33,403 nt of DNA. Source: an uncultured Lachnospiraceae bacterium. Its GTDB lineage: Bacteria; Bacillota; Clostridia; Lachnospirales; Lachnospiraceae. The stretch covers positions 1 to 33,403 of the forward strand of contig CAMWJV010000024.1 of NCBI GenBank assembly GCA_947174665.1, in the 5' to 3' direction. Position numbers and translations under genes: made by a program. The notes under the pieces were generated by a model. It was not told where the DNA came from, did not search any database, and saw only the letters and a list, made by a program, of their open reading frames with translations. Each line of letters opens with the position of its first letter. The stretch's first letter is position 1. This document shows positions 8,180 to 15,904 of this stretch, in pieces.

Positions 8180-8698
8180 ATGAACCAACAAAAAATTGGT
8201 ACATTTCTAAAAGAACTTCGGAATGAAAAAAATATTACACAAGAGCAGCTGGCTGAAAGATTCTGCGTTTCGCGCAGGACAGTTTCCCGTTGGGAGACAG
8301 GTAATAATATGCCCGATCTGGATATTCTTATCGAAATGGCAGATTATTACGGCGTTGATCTGCGGGAGCTGCTTGACGGAGAAAGGAAAAGCGAGAAAAT
8401 GAATAAGGAATTGGAGGAAACTGTGTTAAAAGCAGCAGACTACAGCAATGAAGAAAAACGGAGAATGACAAAAAAGCTTCATTGCTTGTTCGTAGCCGGA
8501 GTTGTATCTTTTATATTTTTCTTTATCTTATTGCTTTGTGAGCCGGATGAACGAACATTCTTTTACGGATTTGCAGTAGGGGCAACATTGGGAATTCCTT
8601 TTGTTATGGTTATCATGGGTGCGATTATGACCAGCAAATATGCTGCCAGGATTTATGAGTTTAAGAAGAGAGTACAGGGGTGTGAAAATGAAAGATAA
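8180..8698 (+). CDS. XRE-family regulator with C-terminal membrane segments
   Basis: A 172-residue protein. The N-terminal helix-turn-helix (about 5-60) has the usual XRE pattern: LKELRNEKNITQEQLAE, then VSRRTVSRWETG, then PDLDILIEMADYYGV. A charged linker (65-98) leads to two hydrophobic segments at about 103-120 and 130-153, so the DNA-binding domain is probably tethered to the membrane. Proteins of this layout are common in Clostridia, often beside transporters. The gene lies between the exporter/LytTR group and a second ABC exporter, and its codons are more AT-rich than those of its neighbours. The ATG is preceded by AAAGGAGGA. Confidence 0.9.
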   Translation: MNQQKIGTFLKELRNEKNITQEQLAERFCVSRRTVSRWETGNNMPDLDILIEMADYYGVDLRELLDGERKSEKMNKELEETVLKAADYSNEEKRRMTKKLHCLFVAGVVSFIFFFILLLCEPDERTFFYGFAVGATLGIPFVMVIMGAIMTSKYAARIYEFKKRVQGCENER

Positions 8699-8753
8699 TC
8701 TGCCGGTTTATACATTTGCTTCTGTAAAGAGATTTTTTTTATAGTGCAAAAAG

Positions 8754-8795
8754 AAATAGCATCTAAACTTTCTCAGGGTTTGGGATGCTATTTTT
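8754..8795 (+). terminator. Rho-independent terminator after the XRE gene
   Basis: A 10-bp perfect outer stem (AAATAGCATC at 8754-8763 with GATGCTATTT at 8784-8793). The loop can pair further (AAAC with GTTT), and a T tract follows. Confidence 0.82.
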
Positions 8796-8804
8796 CTGCA
8801 GTTC

Positions 8805-8849
8805 ACATCAATTTTTTAACATTTTACATCAGATTTTTCTTTTTATATT
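8805..8849 (+). promoter_or_regulatory. AT-rich promoter region with a 21-bp-period direct repeat
   Basis: ACATCA occurs at 8805-8810 and 8826-8831, each followed shortly by a T run, giving a period of 21 bases (two helix turns). A TTTACA (8823-8828) and a TATATT (8844-8849) lie at the second copy, but with only 15 bases between them. Direct repeats about 21 bases apart are the usual layout of LytTR-family sites, though the half-site does not match the AgrA consensus. Tentative operator for the following exporter. Confidence 0.3.
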
Positions 8850-8901
8850 CTCCTGTGTTACAATGTCCTTACTTTGAAACAGGAAGGGGCATGGTGCTTA
8901 T

Positions 8902-10737
8902 ATGAAAGGCGTTCAGAAAAATAAGTCTGAGAAAAAGCGGAAGTATTCCAGAGTAAGCAGTCTGGCATGGGCCATGGGAAAACTGTGGAGACTGGACAGG
9001 AGGCTGGTGATCCTTACCTTTGCGGTGGTTCCGGTGGCGGTGATTCAACCGCTGGTGGATTCCGTCTTTTCCAAAGCGCTGATCGACCGGATCGGGGAGG
9101 GAAAGGCATTTGGCGAACTGGCGATCCTGACGGCGCTGTTCCTGTTTCTGGCGGCAGCACTGGATATCCTGTACACTTTTCTGAACGTGCGATGCTTTGC
9201 GCGGGTCTATTATCCCACATTGGTTTACCAGGGGAAAATAGGAGAGGAGGCATCCTACCGGACAGATTATGAAAATACGGAGCGTCAGGACTATAAGGAA
9301 ATCTTCGGCTATGCTCACAGAGATGCAAATTACGGGCAGTGTGCCATGGAGTTTGTGCGGAAGGATATGGAGGAGACGCTGACACACCTTCTGGGAATCG
9401 GGGTATACGCTTCTCTTCTGATGGTGTTGAATCCCGTTATCCTGGGGGTGACGGCGGCAGCGTCCCTGTTGTCTTATTTTACTACCAGATGGCAGCCGGT
9501 TTACTTTGAGAAAAACAAGAAAAAATGGGAGAAGGAGGAGAGGAAGCAGGATTACCTGGCGGGACTCTCCGACAATTTTCAGGCGGCTAAGGACATTAAG
9601 CTCTATGGGCTGGAGGACTGGATAGAAAAGATGATGCGGGACTATCAGGCGTATCTGCTTGCCTGGGACAAGAAATGCAGTCTGCGGGGACTTTGGGCAT
9701 CCGTCCTTGCCGGAGTGATGACCGTCCTGCAGAACGGCACCGCGTACCTGGTTTTGATCGGACTCCTGCTGGGAGGCGGGCTGACAGTGGGTGAGTTTGT
9801 CTTTTATTTCGGCATTACAGGGAGCGTTGCCGGATTTATGCAGGGAATCATCGGGGATGTGGCAAAACTCAGCACCCGCGCCGACAAGGTGGCCTATTAC
9901 CGTGACTTTTTCGGCTATCCCTGCAGGCTGAATCATGGACACGGCAGCAGTCTTCCCGCTGCTCCCGTGAAAATTGAACTGCGGGATGTGTGGTACAAAT
10001 ATGACGGGGCGGAGGATTACACACTGAAAGGTATCACATTGACGCTGGAGCCGGGGGAAAGTCTTGCCCTGGTGGGGCTGAACGGGGCCGGGAAAACCAC
10101 TCTGGTGAAGCTTCTCTGCGGTCTGTATACGCCATCCCGGGGAGAAATTCTGGTGGGCGGCAGAAATATCGGGGAGTACAATATAGAGGAATACTACTCT
10201 ATGATTTCCGCCGTATTCCAGACAGTTCACGCTGTTGCCTTTACGGTGTTTGAGTTTGTGGCAAGCTTTGACCTTGAGCGCCCCACGGCCAGAGAAGACG
10301 CAGCGGCAGCCATGCGGAAAGCCGGTATCTGGGAGAAAATAGAGGGGCTGCAAAAGGGTATGGACACTCATCTTATGAAAGGTATTTATGACGATGGCGT
10401 TGACCTTTCGGGAGGGGAGATGCAGAAGCTGGTTCTGGCCCGTGCCATCTACAAGGAAGGAGCAATCCTCATTCTGGATGAGCCCACGGCGGCCCTGGAC
10501 CCCATAGCAGAGAACAGACTGTACCTGGAATACCGCTCTCTGACCAGGGGGAAAACCTCCGTTTACATTTCGCATCGTTTTGCCTCCACCCGTTTTTGCG
10601 ACAGGATCGTGCTTCTGGAGGAGGGTGTGATCCGGGAAAGCGGAACCCACCAGGAGCTGATGGAACAGAAAGGCAGATACGCCGAAATGTTCGGAGTACA
10701 GAGCAAATATTATGAGGAGGAGAGGAACAATGGCTGA
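8902..10737 (+). CDS. ABC exporter half-transporter (permease fused to ATPase), subunit 1
   Basis: A 611-residue type-I exporter: membrane domain (about 30-340) fused to a nucleotide-binding domain (about 350-600). ATPase motifs: Walker A GLNGAGKTT near 392-400, Q loop in AVFQTVH, signature LSGGEMQK near 502, Walker B ILILDEP with the catalytic glutamate, and switch histidine YISHR. Such proteins export peptides, lipids or drugs. The ATG at 8902 overlaps the TGA of a four-codon frame (ATG at 8891) that lies immediately after AGGAAGGGG, so the ribosome-binding site is unusually distant (12 bases) or initiation may be coupled. It overlaps the next exporter gene by 8 bases, implying a heterodimer. 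Confidence 0.92.
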   Translation: MKGVQKNKSEKKRKYSRVSSLAWAMGKLWRLDRRLVILTFAVVPVAVIQPLVDSVFSKALIDRIGEGKAFGELAILTALFLFLAAALDILYTFLNVRCFARVYYPTLVYQGKIGEEASYRTDYENTERQDYKEIFGYAHRDANYGQCAMEFVRKDMEETLTHLLGIGVYASLLMVLNPVILGVTAAASLLSYFTTRWQPVYFEKNKKKWEKEERKQDYLAGLSDNFQAAKDIKLYGLEDWIEKMMRDYQAYLLAWDKKCSLRGLWASVLAGVMTVLQNGTAYLVLIGLLLGGGLTVGEFVFYFGITGSVAGFMQGIIGDVAKLSTRADKVAYYRDFFGYPCRLNHGHGSSLPAAPVKIELRDVWYKYDGAEDYTLKGITLTLEPGESLALVGLNGAGKTTLVKLLCGLYTPSRGEILVGGRNIGEYNIEEYYSMISAVFQTVHAVAFTVFEFVASFDLERPTAREDAAAAMRKAGIWEKIEGLQKGMDTHLMKGIYDDGVDLSGGEMQKLVLARAIYKEGAILILDEPTAALDPIAENRLYLEYRSLTRGKTSVYISHRFASTRFCDRIVLLEEGVIRESGTHQELMEQKGRYAEMFGVQSKYYEEERNNG

Positions 10738-12547
10738 GAGCGTGACAAAAAAGGCGTTTCGGATGTACAGCGCCAACAACCCGAAGTATTTTCCTATATG
10801 CTTTCTGGAAATCCTATTTGAAAAGATTTCACCCTATTTCAATCTGTGGATGTCCTCCGAGATTGTGTCCGCCATGTACGAAAAGAGAGGAGCCGGGGAA
10901 ATTTATCTGTTGGCGGCTATTACGCTTTTCGGCAATTTCTTCGTGCGTATCGGGGGAGCTGTTCTGAAGAGGGCGGCCGATACTCAGGAGAGGATACTGA
11001 AGGATAATGAGGCGGCGGCCCTGAACCGCAAGACTCTGTCATTGGACTATGACAAGCTGGAAAACCCGGACATCCGCCAGCACAGGCGGAAGATCATAGA
11101 AAATGCTCAAATTAACGGTTACGGAGTAATGCACATGGCAGACGACATTAAGACATTTGTACAGTCTCTTGTGAATGTGCTGTTTGCGCTGGTGTTTCTG
11201 GGGGAAATGTTTGTACTGGCGGCAAGGGCGCCCTTCCGCCCGGCGGTGTATCTGCTGTTTGCTGCTCTGGCAGTCTGCCTGGTATTAAAAGTTATTTTCA
11301 ACTCCTGGAACAGCAGGAAAGCAGCGGAAGCAAATATGGAACTAGGCAATGAGATGCTGGAGGAAAACCGCCTGTCCCAGGGTTATTATGATGCGGAGGG
11401 CATGGATAACCGCATTTACCGGCAGCAGACACTGATCAGCCGAATCCATGACATGGCAGTCCGCAGACACTATGAAGTGTTTTCAAGGGTGTGCAACGGG
11501 CTTATTATCCGCGGCATGCCCGGTACTCTTCTCAGCCGGCTGTCAGGACTGTGTTCCTATCTCATTATCTGCTATTATTGCACCCTTGGGGTGTTTCCGG
11601 TGGGAAGCGTCATCAAGTATGTGGGCTGTCTGGGGTGGCTGACGGAAAATATCGGCAATCTGTTCCAGTTTTTCGGCGAGGTCCGTGCCAATGAGCCCTT
11701 TCTCCGGATTTATCTGGACTATTTTGACATCAAAAATGATATGTATCAGGGAAGCCTGGCAGTGGAAAAGCGAAGCGACAAAAGGTTTGATATTTCATTT
11801 AAGGATGTGAGCTTCCGCTATGCGGGACAGGAAAACTATGCTCTGAAAAATATCAGCCTGAAACTGAAGGTGGGGGAGCGGCTGGCGGTGGTTGGCGAGA
11901 ACGGAAGCGGGAAAACAACGTTTATAAAGCTTCTCTGCCGTCTGTATGATCCGTCGGAGGGCGAGATCTACATGAATGACTTTAATATCCGCAAGTATGA
12001 CTATCGGCAGTACCTGAACCTGTTCTCGGTGGTATTCCAGGACTACACTCTTCTGTCCCTGCCTCTGGGCAACAATGTGTCTTCCGCCGCTGTCTGGGAC
12101 TCGGTGAAGGCGGAGCGGCTTCTGGAGGAAGCCGGCTTCGGGGAGCGCTACGGGCAGATGCCGAAAGGTCTGGAAACACCGCTCTACAAGGACTTTGATG
12201 AGGACGGTGTGAACCTGTCCGGGGGTGAGGCTCAGAAGGTAGCCCTTGCACGGGCACTCTACAGGGATGCTCCGTTTATTATTCTGGATGAGCCAACGGC
12301 GGCCCTGGATCCCATAGCGGAGGCGGAGATATACGCTAAATTCGATGAGATCGTGGGAGATAAGACGGCAATCTATATCAGTCATCGTCTGTCTTCCTGC
12401 CGCTTCTGTGACAAGATTGCCGTCTTCGACAGAGGCACCATCGTACAGGTGGGCACTCACGCGGAGCTTCTGGCCGACACAGGCGGAAAATATTTAGAGC
12501 TGTGGAATGCCCAGGCGCAGTACTATACGAAGGAAGCAGAACGGTAA
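10730..12547 (+). CDS. ABC exporter half-transporter (permease fused to ATPase), subunit 2
   Basis: A 605-residue partner of the preceding half-transporter with the same layout. Motifs: Walker A GENGSGKTT near 390-398, Q loop in VVFQDYT, signature LSGGEAQK near 496, Walker B FIILDEP followed by TAALDPIAEAE, and switch histidine in YISHRL. Both subunits keep the catalytic glutamate, so neither site is obviously dead, unlike many heterodimeric exporters. I chose the ATG at 10730 (GAGGAGGAGAGG just upstream) over one at 10712 that lies within the RBS-rich end of gene 1 and adds six arginine-rich residues. The TAA stop falls inside the left arm of the long palindrome at 12541. The substrate is unknown. 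Confidence 0.92.
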   Translation: MAESVTKKAFRMYSANNPKYFPICFLEILFEKISPYFNLWMSSEIVSAMYEKRGAGEIYLLAAITLFGNFFVRIGGAVLKRAADTQERILKDNEAAALNRKTLSLDYDKLENPDIRQHRRKIIENAQINGYGVMHMADDIKTFVQSLVNVLFALVFLGEMFVLAARAPFRPAVYLLFAALAVCLVLKVIFNSWNSRKAAEANMELGNEMLEENRLSQGYYDAEGMDNRIYRQQTLISRIHDMAVRRHYEVFSRVCNGLIIRGMPGTLLSRLSGLCSYLIICYYCTLGVFPVGSVIKYVGCLGWLTENIGNLFQFFGEVRANEPFLRIYLDYFDIKNDMYQGSLAVEKRSDKRFDISFKDVSFRYAGQENYALKNISLKLKVGERLAVVGENGSGKTTFIKLLCRLYDPSEGEIYMNDFNIRKYDYRQYLNLFSVVFQDYTLLSLPLGNNVSSAAVWDSVKAERLLEEAGFGERYGQMPKGLETPLYKDFDEDGVNLSGGEAQKVALARALYRDAPFIILDEPTAALDPIAEAEIYAKFDEIVGDKTAIYISHRLSSCRFCDKIAVFDRGTIVQVGTHAELLADTGGKYLELWNAQAQYYTKEAER

Positions 12548-12748
12548 GTTACTTTTCACACCCATGTCAGTTTTAAGTTTCAGGTAATCATTGTTTCGGA
12601 GTGGACCGTATGAACACGTCAGTTCTTAGCGAGGTTTTGTTGAGCTTAGAACTGTTACGTTGTTCATCCCGAGCGAAAGCGTGTCCACTCAGGAATTATG
12701 ATTGCCTGAAACGTATCAATCATCAGCCGGTGAAAAGTAACTTACCGT
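12541..12748. repeat. Long imperfect palindrome, about 208 bases
   Basis: The outer arms are a perfect 19-bp inverted repeat (ACGGTAAGTTACTTTTCAC at 12541-12559; its complement at 12730-12748). Further in, 12577-12591 pairs with 12698-12712 (15 bp, one wobble), GAGTGGAC (12599-12606) pairs with GTCCACTC (12683-12690), and 12610-12628 pairs imperfectly with the segment ending near 12667. The loop is around 12629-12645. The left arm includes the stop codon of the exporter gene. No open frame is present. It could be a folded RNA, a MITE-like relic or a cruciform repeat. Confidence 0.75.
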
Positions 12749-12780
12749 AACCATTTACTGAGAAGTGATAGAAAGGACGG

Positions 12781-12809
12781 TTGACGGGAGGGCGGAAACA
12801 GGGTAAAAT
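12781..12809 (+). promoter_or_regulatory. Sigma-A type promoter for the GH105-type hydrolase gene
   Basis: TTGACG (12781-12786), a 17-base spacer and TAAAAT (12804-12809), about 62 bases before the ATG at 12871. Confidence 0.55.
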
Positions 12810-12870
12810 GATTTTAAGCCGAAAGAGAACGGATGGCGGCCAGTATATGGTTACGGAGGAATAAGCGCCC

Positions 12871-14010
12871 ATGCAGATGCCCATTTTTGAGAGATACATC
12901 GATGAATTGATTGAGAAGAGTACCCTGGATGTTCCGGTGTGGAATATCGAGAAGGCGCTGGCCGGAAAGGCAGGCGGCTGGAATTATATTGACGGCTGTA
13001 TGATCCTTGCCCTGCTGGAGACCTACCACGCCACCGGAGAAAAGAAATATTATGAGTTTGCCGACGCTTTCATCGACCATCGCGTGAGCGAAGACGGTTC
13101 TATCACCGGCTATGACCCTGAGGATTATAACATTGATAATGTAAATGCCGGGAAGACGCTGTTTGCGCTGTATGAACTGAACGGAAAGGAAAAGTACCGC
13201 AGAGCTATTGAACTGATCTATGGTCAGGTACAAAACCAGCCACGGACAGAGGAGGGGAATTTCTGGCATAAAAAGATTTACCCCAACCAGGTATGGCTGG
13301 ACGGCATGTATATGGGACAACCTTTCTACATGGAGTATGAGACGAAGTTTAACAACAGGAAGAATTACGGAGATATATTCGGGCAGTTTGCCAATGTGGT
13401 AAAATATATGCGGGATGAGAAGACCGGGCTCTATTATCATGGCTATGACGCCTCCAAAAAGGTATTCTGGTGCGATAAGGAGACGGGACTGTCCCAAAAC
13501 TTCTGGCTGCGGTCGTTAGGCTGGTATTCCATGGCGCTGCTGGACACCCTTGCAAAGTGTGAGCCGGGAGAAGAATACAGAGCGGAATATGAGAACCTGA
13601 AGAAGGTCTTTGTACAGCTGATAGAGGATATGCTGAAGTTCCAGGACGAGAGCGGCATGTGGTATCAGCTTCCGGCGCTTGCAGGCAGGGAGCCGAATTA
13701 TCTGGAGACCAGCGGAAGTGCCATCATGGCTTACTCGCTGTTGAAAGGAGTGCGTCTGGGATTTCTGCCTGAGAGCTATCGCGAGGAAGGCATCAGAGTG
13801 TTCAACGGTATCTGCGACAGGTATCTGAAGGAGACGGATGGCTCCCTGAATCTGGGAGGAATCTGCCTTGTGGCGGGACTCGGGCCGGAGGACAACCCCC
13901 GGAGAGACGGAAGCTTTGAATATTATATGTCCGAGCCTATAGTGGAGAATGATGCCAAGGGCGTGGGTCCGCTGCTGCTGGCCTACACAGAGCTGCGGAG
14001 GTTAGCGTGA
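12871..14010 (+). CDS. Glycoside hydrolase family 105/88 unsaturated uronyl hydrolase (YteR-like)
   Basis: A 379-residue (alpha/alpha)6-barrel type enzyme that would remove the 4,5-unsaturated uronic acid from the end of oligosaccharides made by polysaccharide lyases (rhamnogalacturonan or similar). Family features: an NVNAGKTLFALYE helix pair near 90-103, WLDGMYMGQPF near 144-154 carrying the likely catalytic aspartate (compare the aspartate of the YteR DGMYM motif), SLGWYSMALLD, and GSAIMAYSLLKG plus the C-terminal GVGPLLLAYTEL. There is no signal peptide, so it acts in the cytoplasm on imported sugars. The start is set by GGAGGA 10 bases upstream. A second protein with such a domain begins at 32451. 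GH105 is more likely than GH88, but not certain. Confidence 0.88.
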   Translation: MQMPIFERYIDELIEKSTLDVPVWNIEKALAGKAGGWNYIDGCMILALLETYHATGEKKYYEFADAFIDHRVSEDGSITGYDPEDYNIDNVNAGKTLFALYELNGKEKYRRAIELIYGQVQNQPRTEEGNFWHKKIYPNQVWLDGMYMGQPFYMEYETKFNNRKNYGDIFGQFANVVKYMRDEKTGLYYHGYDASKKVFWCDKETGLSQNFWLRSLGWYSMALLDTLAKCEPGEEYRAEYENLKKVFVQLIEDMLKFQDESGMWYQLPALAGREPNYLETSGSAIMAYSLLKGVRLGFLPESYREEGIRVFNGICDRYLKETDGSLNLGGICLVAGLGPEDNPRRDGSFEYYMSEPIVENDAKGVGPLLLAYTELRRLA

Positions 14011-14017
14011 AGGAAAT

Positions 14018-14057
14018 CACTAAGCTCAAAAGGATTTCGCTAAGTGGGATAGCGAAA
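14018..14057. repeat. Repeat modules between convergent GH105 and mntP genes
   Basis: CACTAAGCTCAAAAGGA (14018-14034) matches 16 of 17 bases at 4207-4223. TCGCTAAGTG (14037-14046) is identical to 20283-20292. TTTCGCTA (14035-14042) and TAGCGAAA (14050-14057) form a perfect 8-bp hairpin. No T tract follows on either strand. Confidence 0.55.
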
Positions 14058-14072
14058 GGTCGACTGATTCAG

Positions 14073-14645
14073 TCAAACCGGCAGATTCAGCAGCCCAAGG
14101 TGCTCCAGCAGTATTTTCAGTCCCATGAGGATAAGGATGACACCGCCGAAAATCTCTGCCCTGGCCTTGTATTTCAGACCGAATACATTTCCGATTTTCA
14201 CACCGATAACGGACAGGAAAAAGGTGATGACACCGATGAAGGATACGGCAGGGACGATGCTGACCTGCAGGAATGCGTAGGTGATGCCGACGGCAAGGGC
14301 GTCGATGCTTGTGGCTACGGCGAGCAGGAGCATGGTCTTCACATCCACGGAGTCATTTGCCTTTTCCTCTTCTTTGGACAGCGCCTCTTTTATCATGCTG
14401 ATGCCGATAAGTGCCAGCAGTACAAAGGCAATCCAGTGATCGATAGTTGTGACGTAACGCTCAAAACGTGTGCCCAAAACAAAGCCGATTGTGGGCATCA
14501 GCGCCTGAAAGCCTCCGAACCAGAGACCGATGATGAGTGCCTTTTTCCAGGAAAGCTTTTTCATGGCGAGGCCCTTGCAGACGGAAACGGCAAAGGCATC
14601 CATGGACAATCCCACAGCAGTGATAAACAGTGTAAGTAAGCTCAT
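14073..14645 (-). CDS. mntP: MntP-family manganese efflux pump
   Basis: A 190-residue membrane protein of the MntP (YebN) family, which exports Mn2+. Six hydrophobic segments are visible in two triplets. The conserved aspartate-containing motif appears in each half: [14 protein letters not shown] near residues 12-25 and [15 protein letters not shown] in the second half; [12 protein letters not shown] is also characteristic. I start it at the ATG at 14643-14645 ([16 protein letters not shown]), 30 bases after the stop of the araC-type gene. A longer frame reaches back to 14795 but overlaps that gene and does not resemble the family. The ribosome-binding site is weak (AAAGGT). No manganese riboswitch is visible in the short upstream gap, so control may lie before the araC-type gene. 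Confidence 0.92.
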   Translation of the reverse strand: MSLLTLFITAVGLSMDAFAVSVCKGLAMKKLSWKKALIIGLWFGGFQALMPTIGFVLGTRFERYVTTIDHWIAFVLLALIGISMIKEALSKEEEKANDSVDVKTMLLLAVATSIDALAVGITYAFLQVSIVPAVSFIGVITFFLSVIGVKIGNVFGLKYKARAEIFGGVILILMGLKILLEHLGLLNLPV

Positions 14646-14674
14646 TATGTATAACCGTACCTTTCTGACGTATG

Positions 14675-15586
14675 CTACTGTGAAACCAGAGACTGGACAG
14701 TAGCTATTTTTGTGCTCTTTCGGAATGTGGAAGGAGCCTGGTGCATAAATTTGTTGAAAGCTCTGTTGAATTGGGAAAAGCTGGAAAACCCGCACTGAAA
14801 GGCAATGTCAGCGATGGAGTTATCCGTGGACAGAAGCAGGGTCTGAGCGTTTCTCACCCGGGTCAGCTGCACATAATCCGTCAGAGTAAAGCCGGTGATC
14901 CGCTTAAACTGATGAGACAGATAGCAGCTGCTGATAAAAAATTCCCGCGAGATGGAATCCAGCGAAATATTTTCTGTAAAGTGGCCGTGTATGTATGCGG
15001 TAATGCTGTAGACCTTGTTGGTGATATTGTCAAAGTCAGCATGGTTGGAATAGACGTTTTTATCTCTGTACAGGTAGATCAGACTTAAAAATTCAAGGAA
15101 TTTGTTGTGGATAAACAGTTCCTTCAGTTCGTTTGAACTCTGTGAAAGATAGTAAATATCATTCAGTTTTTCCAGCACCGCCTTTTTATAAGGCTCTTCA
15201 AAACGGTAGATGGGAACGGGTTCCTCAAAAATGCTGTAAATATATTTCATATAGCCTTCAAGAGCGGAAACCATAGGAGGTATGGAAAACTGAATGATCA
15301 GACGCTTGTTTGGCGCCCCTTCCGGATAAACGGTCTTGTGAAGCAGGGAGGGCCGCAGCGCCACAATGTCACAGCACCGCATGTCATACCAGACACCGTC
15401 GATTAAGTGGCCTGCACTTTCGTCCAGAAAGACACAGATTTCATAAAACTGGTGAAAATGCTGGAATTCCATGTTGATGGAATAAGAGCGCTCGTCATAG
15501 TCGAAGTCATAATACAGACTGCTTTCGGGACGCCCGATTTCTATCCTGTATTTCTGGACGTAAATTAATGTATTGTCAACCAGCAT
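14675..15586 (-). CDS. AraC-family transcriptional regulator with cupin-like sensor domain
   Basis: A 303-residue regulator. The N-terminal half (about 40-130) looks like the AraC cupin arm: [21 protein letters not shown], then a metal- or sugar-binding style [12 protein letters not shown]. The C-terminal 100 residues carry two helix-turn-helix units, [21 protein letters not shown] and the signature [20 protein letters not shown]. The ATG at 15584-15586 has CAGGAGG upstream and gives the usual family length. A longer open frame to 15850 runs through a palindromic repeat and is not used. It is transcribed away from hypB and towards mntP. Its target may be the nearby GH105 gene or the divergent metal cluster; the sequence does not decide. 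Confidence 0.9.
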   Translation of the reverse strand: MLVDNTLIYVQKYRIEIGRPESSLYYDFDYDERSYSINMEFQHFHQFYEICVFLDESAGHLIDGVWYDMRCCDIVALRPSLLHKTVYPEGAPNKRLIIQFSIPPMVSALEGYMKYIYSIFEEPVPIYRFEEPYKKAVLEKLNDIYYLSQSSNELKELFIHNKFLEFLSLIYLYRDKNVYSNHADFDNITNKVYSITAYIHGHFTENISLDSISREFFISSCYLSHQFKRITGFTLTDYVQLTRVRNAQTLLLSTDNSIADIAFQCGFSSFSQFNRAFNKFMHQAPSTFRKSTKIATVQSLVSQ

Positions 15587-15606
15587 GGCATTTCCTCCTG
15601 TAATGA

Positions 15607-15756
15607 ATTGTAACTGTTCAGAGCCAGGCAAATTCGTCTGAAATGTGCGATGAATGCTTGTATTCAATCGCACATTTTCGGAAGAATTTATTTGGCGAGA
15701 GCCAAACACCGAGGAAACACGTAGTGTTTTCGAGGTTGGCTCTGAACAGTTACAAT
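15607..15756. repeat. Cloverleaf-like palindromic element between the araC-type gene and hypB
   Basis: The outer arms are a perfect 20-bp inverted repeat (15607-15626 with 15737-15756; core TGTAACTGTTCAGAGCCA). Inside, AAATGTGCGAT (15641-15651) pairs with ATCGCACATTT (15667-15677) and the stem extends both ways. A second inner stem pairs GGAAACAC with GTGTTTTC (within about 15710-15735). TTGGCTCT on the right can pair either with the outer arm or with AGAGCCAA near 15696, so two alternative folds are possible. It contains no convincing ORF. It overlaps the 5' leader of the araC-type gene. Confidence 0.72.
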
Positions 15757-15825
15757 AAATTATATATGACAGCAGGAGAAAAAGCAATACATGCCTCGCC
15801 GCAAGGGCGAAAGTAACAGACGGTC

Positions 15826-15848
15826 GACAGAATTTTGTCAAATCTGTC
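15826..15848. promoter_or_regulatory. Possible operator upstream of hypB
   Basis: GACAGA (15826-15831) and TCTGTC (15843-15848) form an interrupted dyad with an 11-base spacer, followed by TTTACA and AT-rich sequence before the hypB ribosome-binding site. It is a candidate regulator site for the metal cluster. No clear -35/-10 pair with good spacing was found here. Confidence 0.3.
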
Positions 15849-15904
15849 AATTTACAAGAAAAGAAATATATAAGAAAATAGATATATGGACGGAGGTTAA
15901 AGAT

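Noticed and set aside
8891-8905. Four-codon leader frame overlapping the first exporter gene's start
   Set aside because: It is too short to call a gene; the AGGAAGGGG in front of it more likely serves the ATG at 8902, though with a long spacing.
8869-10779. 636-residue open frame on the minus strand
   Set aside because: Antisense shadow of the first ABC exporter gene; no domain and no ribosome-binding site seen.
12808-12864. Possible 18-residue peptide gene upstream of the GH105 gene
   Set aside because: Its ATG overlaps the -10 box of the likely promoter, so it would not be on the transcript, and it has no ribosome-binding site.
14007-14639. 210-residue plus-strand frame after the GH105 gene
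   Set aside because: Antisense shadow of mntP, which has clear membrane segments and both family motifs on the minus strand.
14646-14675. Manganese (yybP-ykoY) riboswitch upstream of mntP
   Set aside because: Only 30 bases separate mntP from the upstream coding region, too few for the riboswitch, and no matching core is seen in the araC-type leader.
15607-15756. tRNA-like reading of the cloverleaf element
   Set aside because: At 150 bases it is too long, it lacks the T-loop and D-loop consensus, and the acceptor-like stem is 20 bp.
15587-15850. N-terminal extension of the AraC-type regulator by 88 residues
   Set aside because: The longer frame runs through the palindromic element at 15607-15756 and has no family similarity; the ATG at 15586 has a good ribosome-binding site and gives the usual length.
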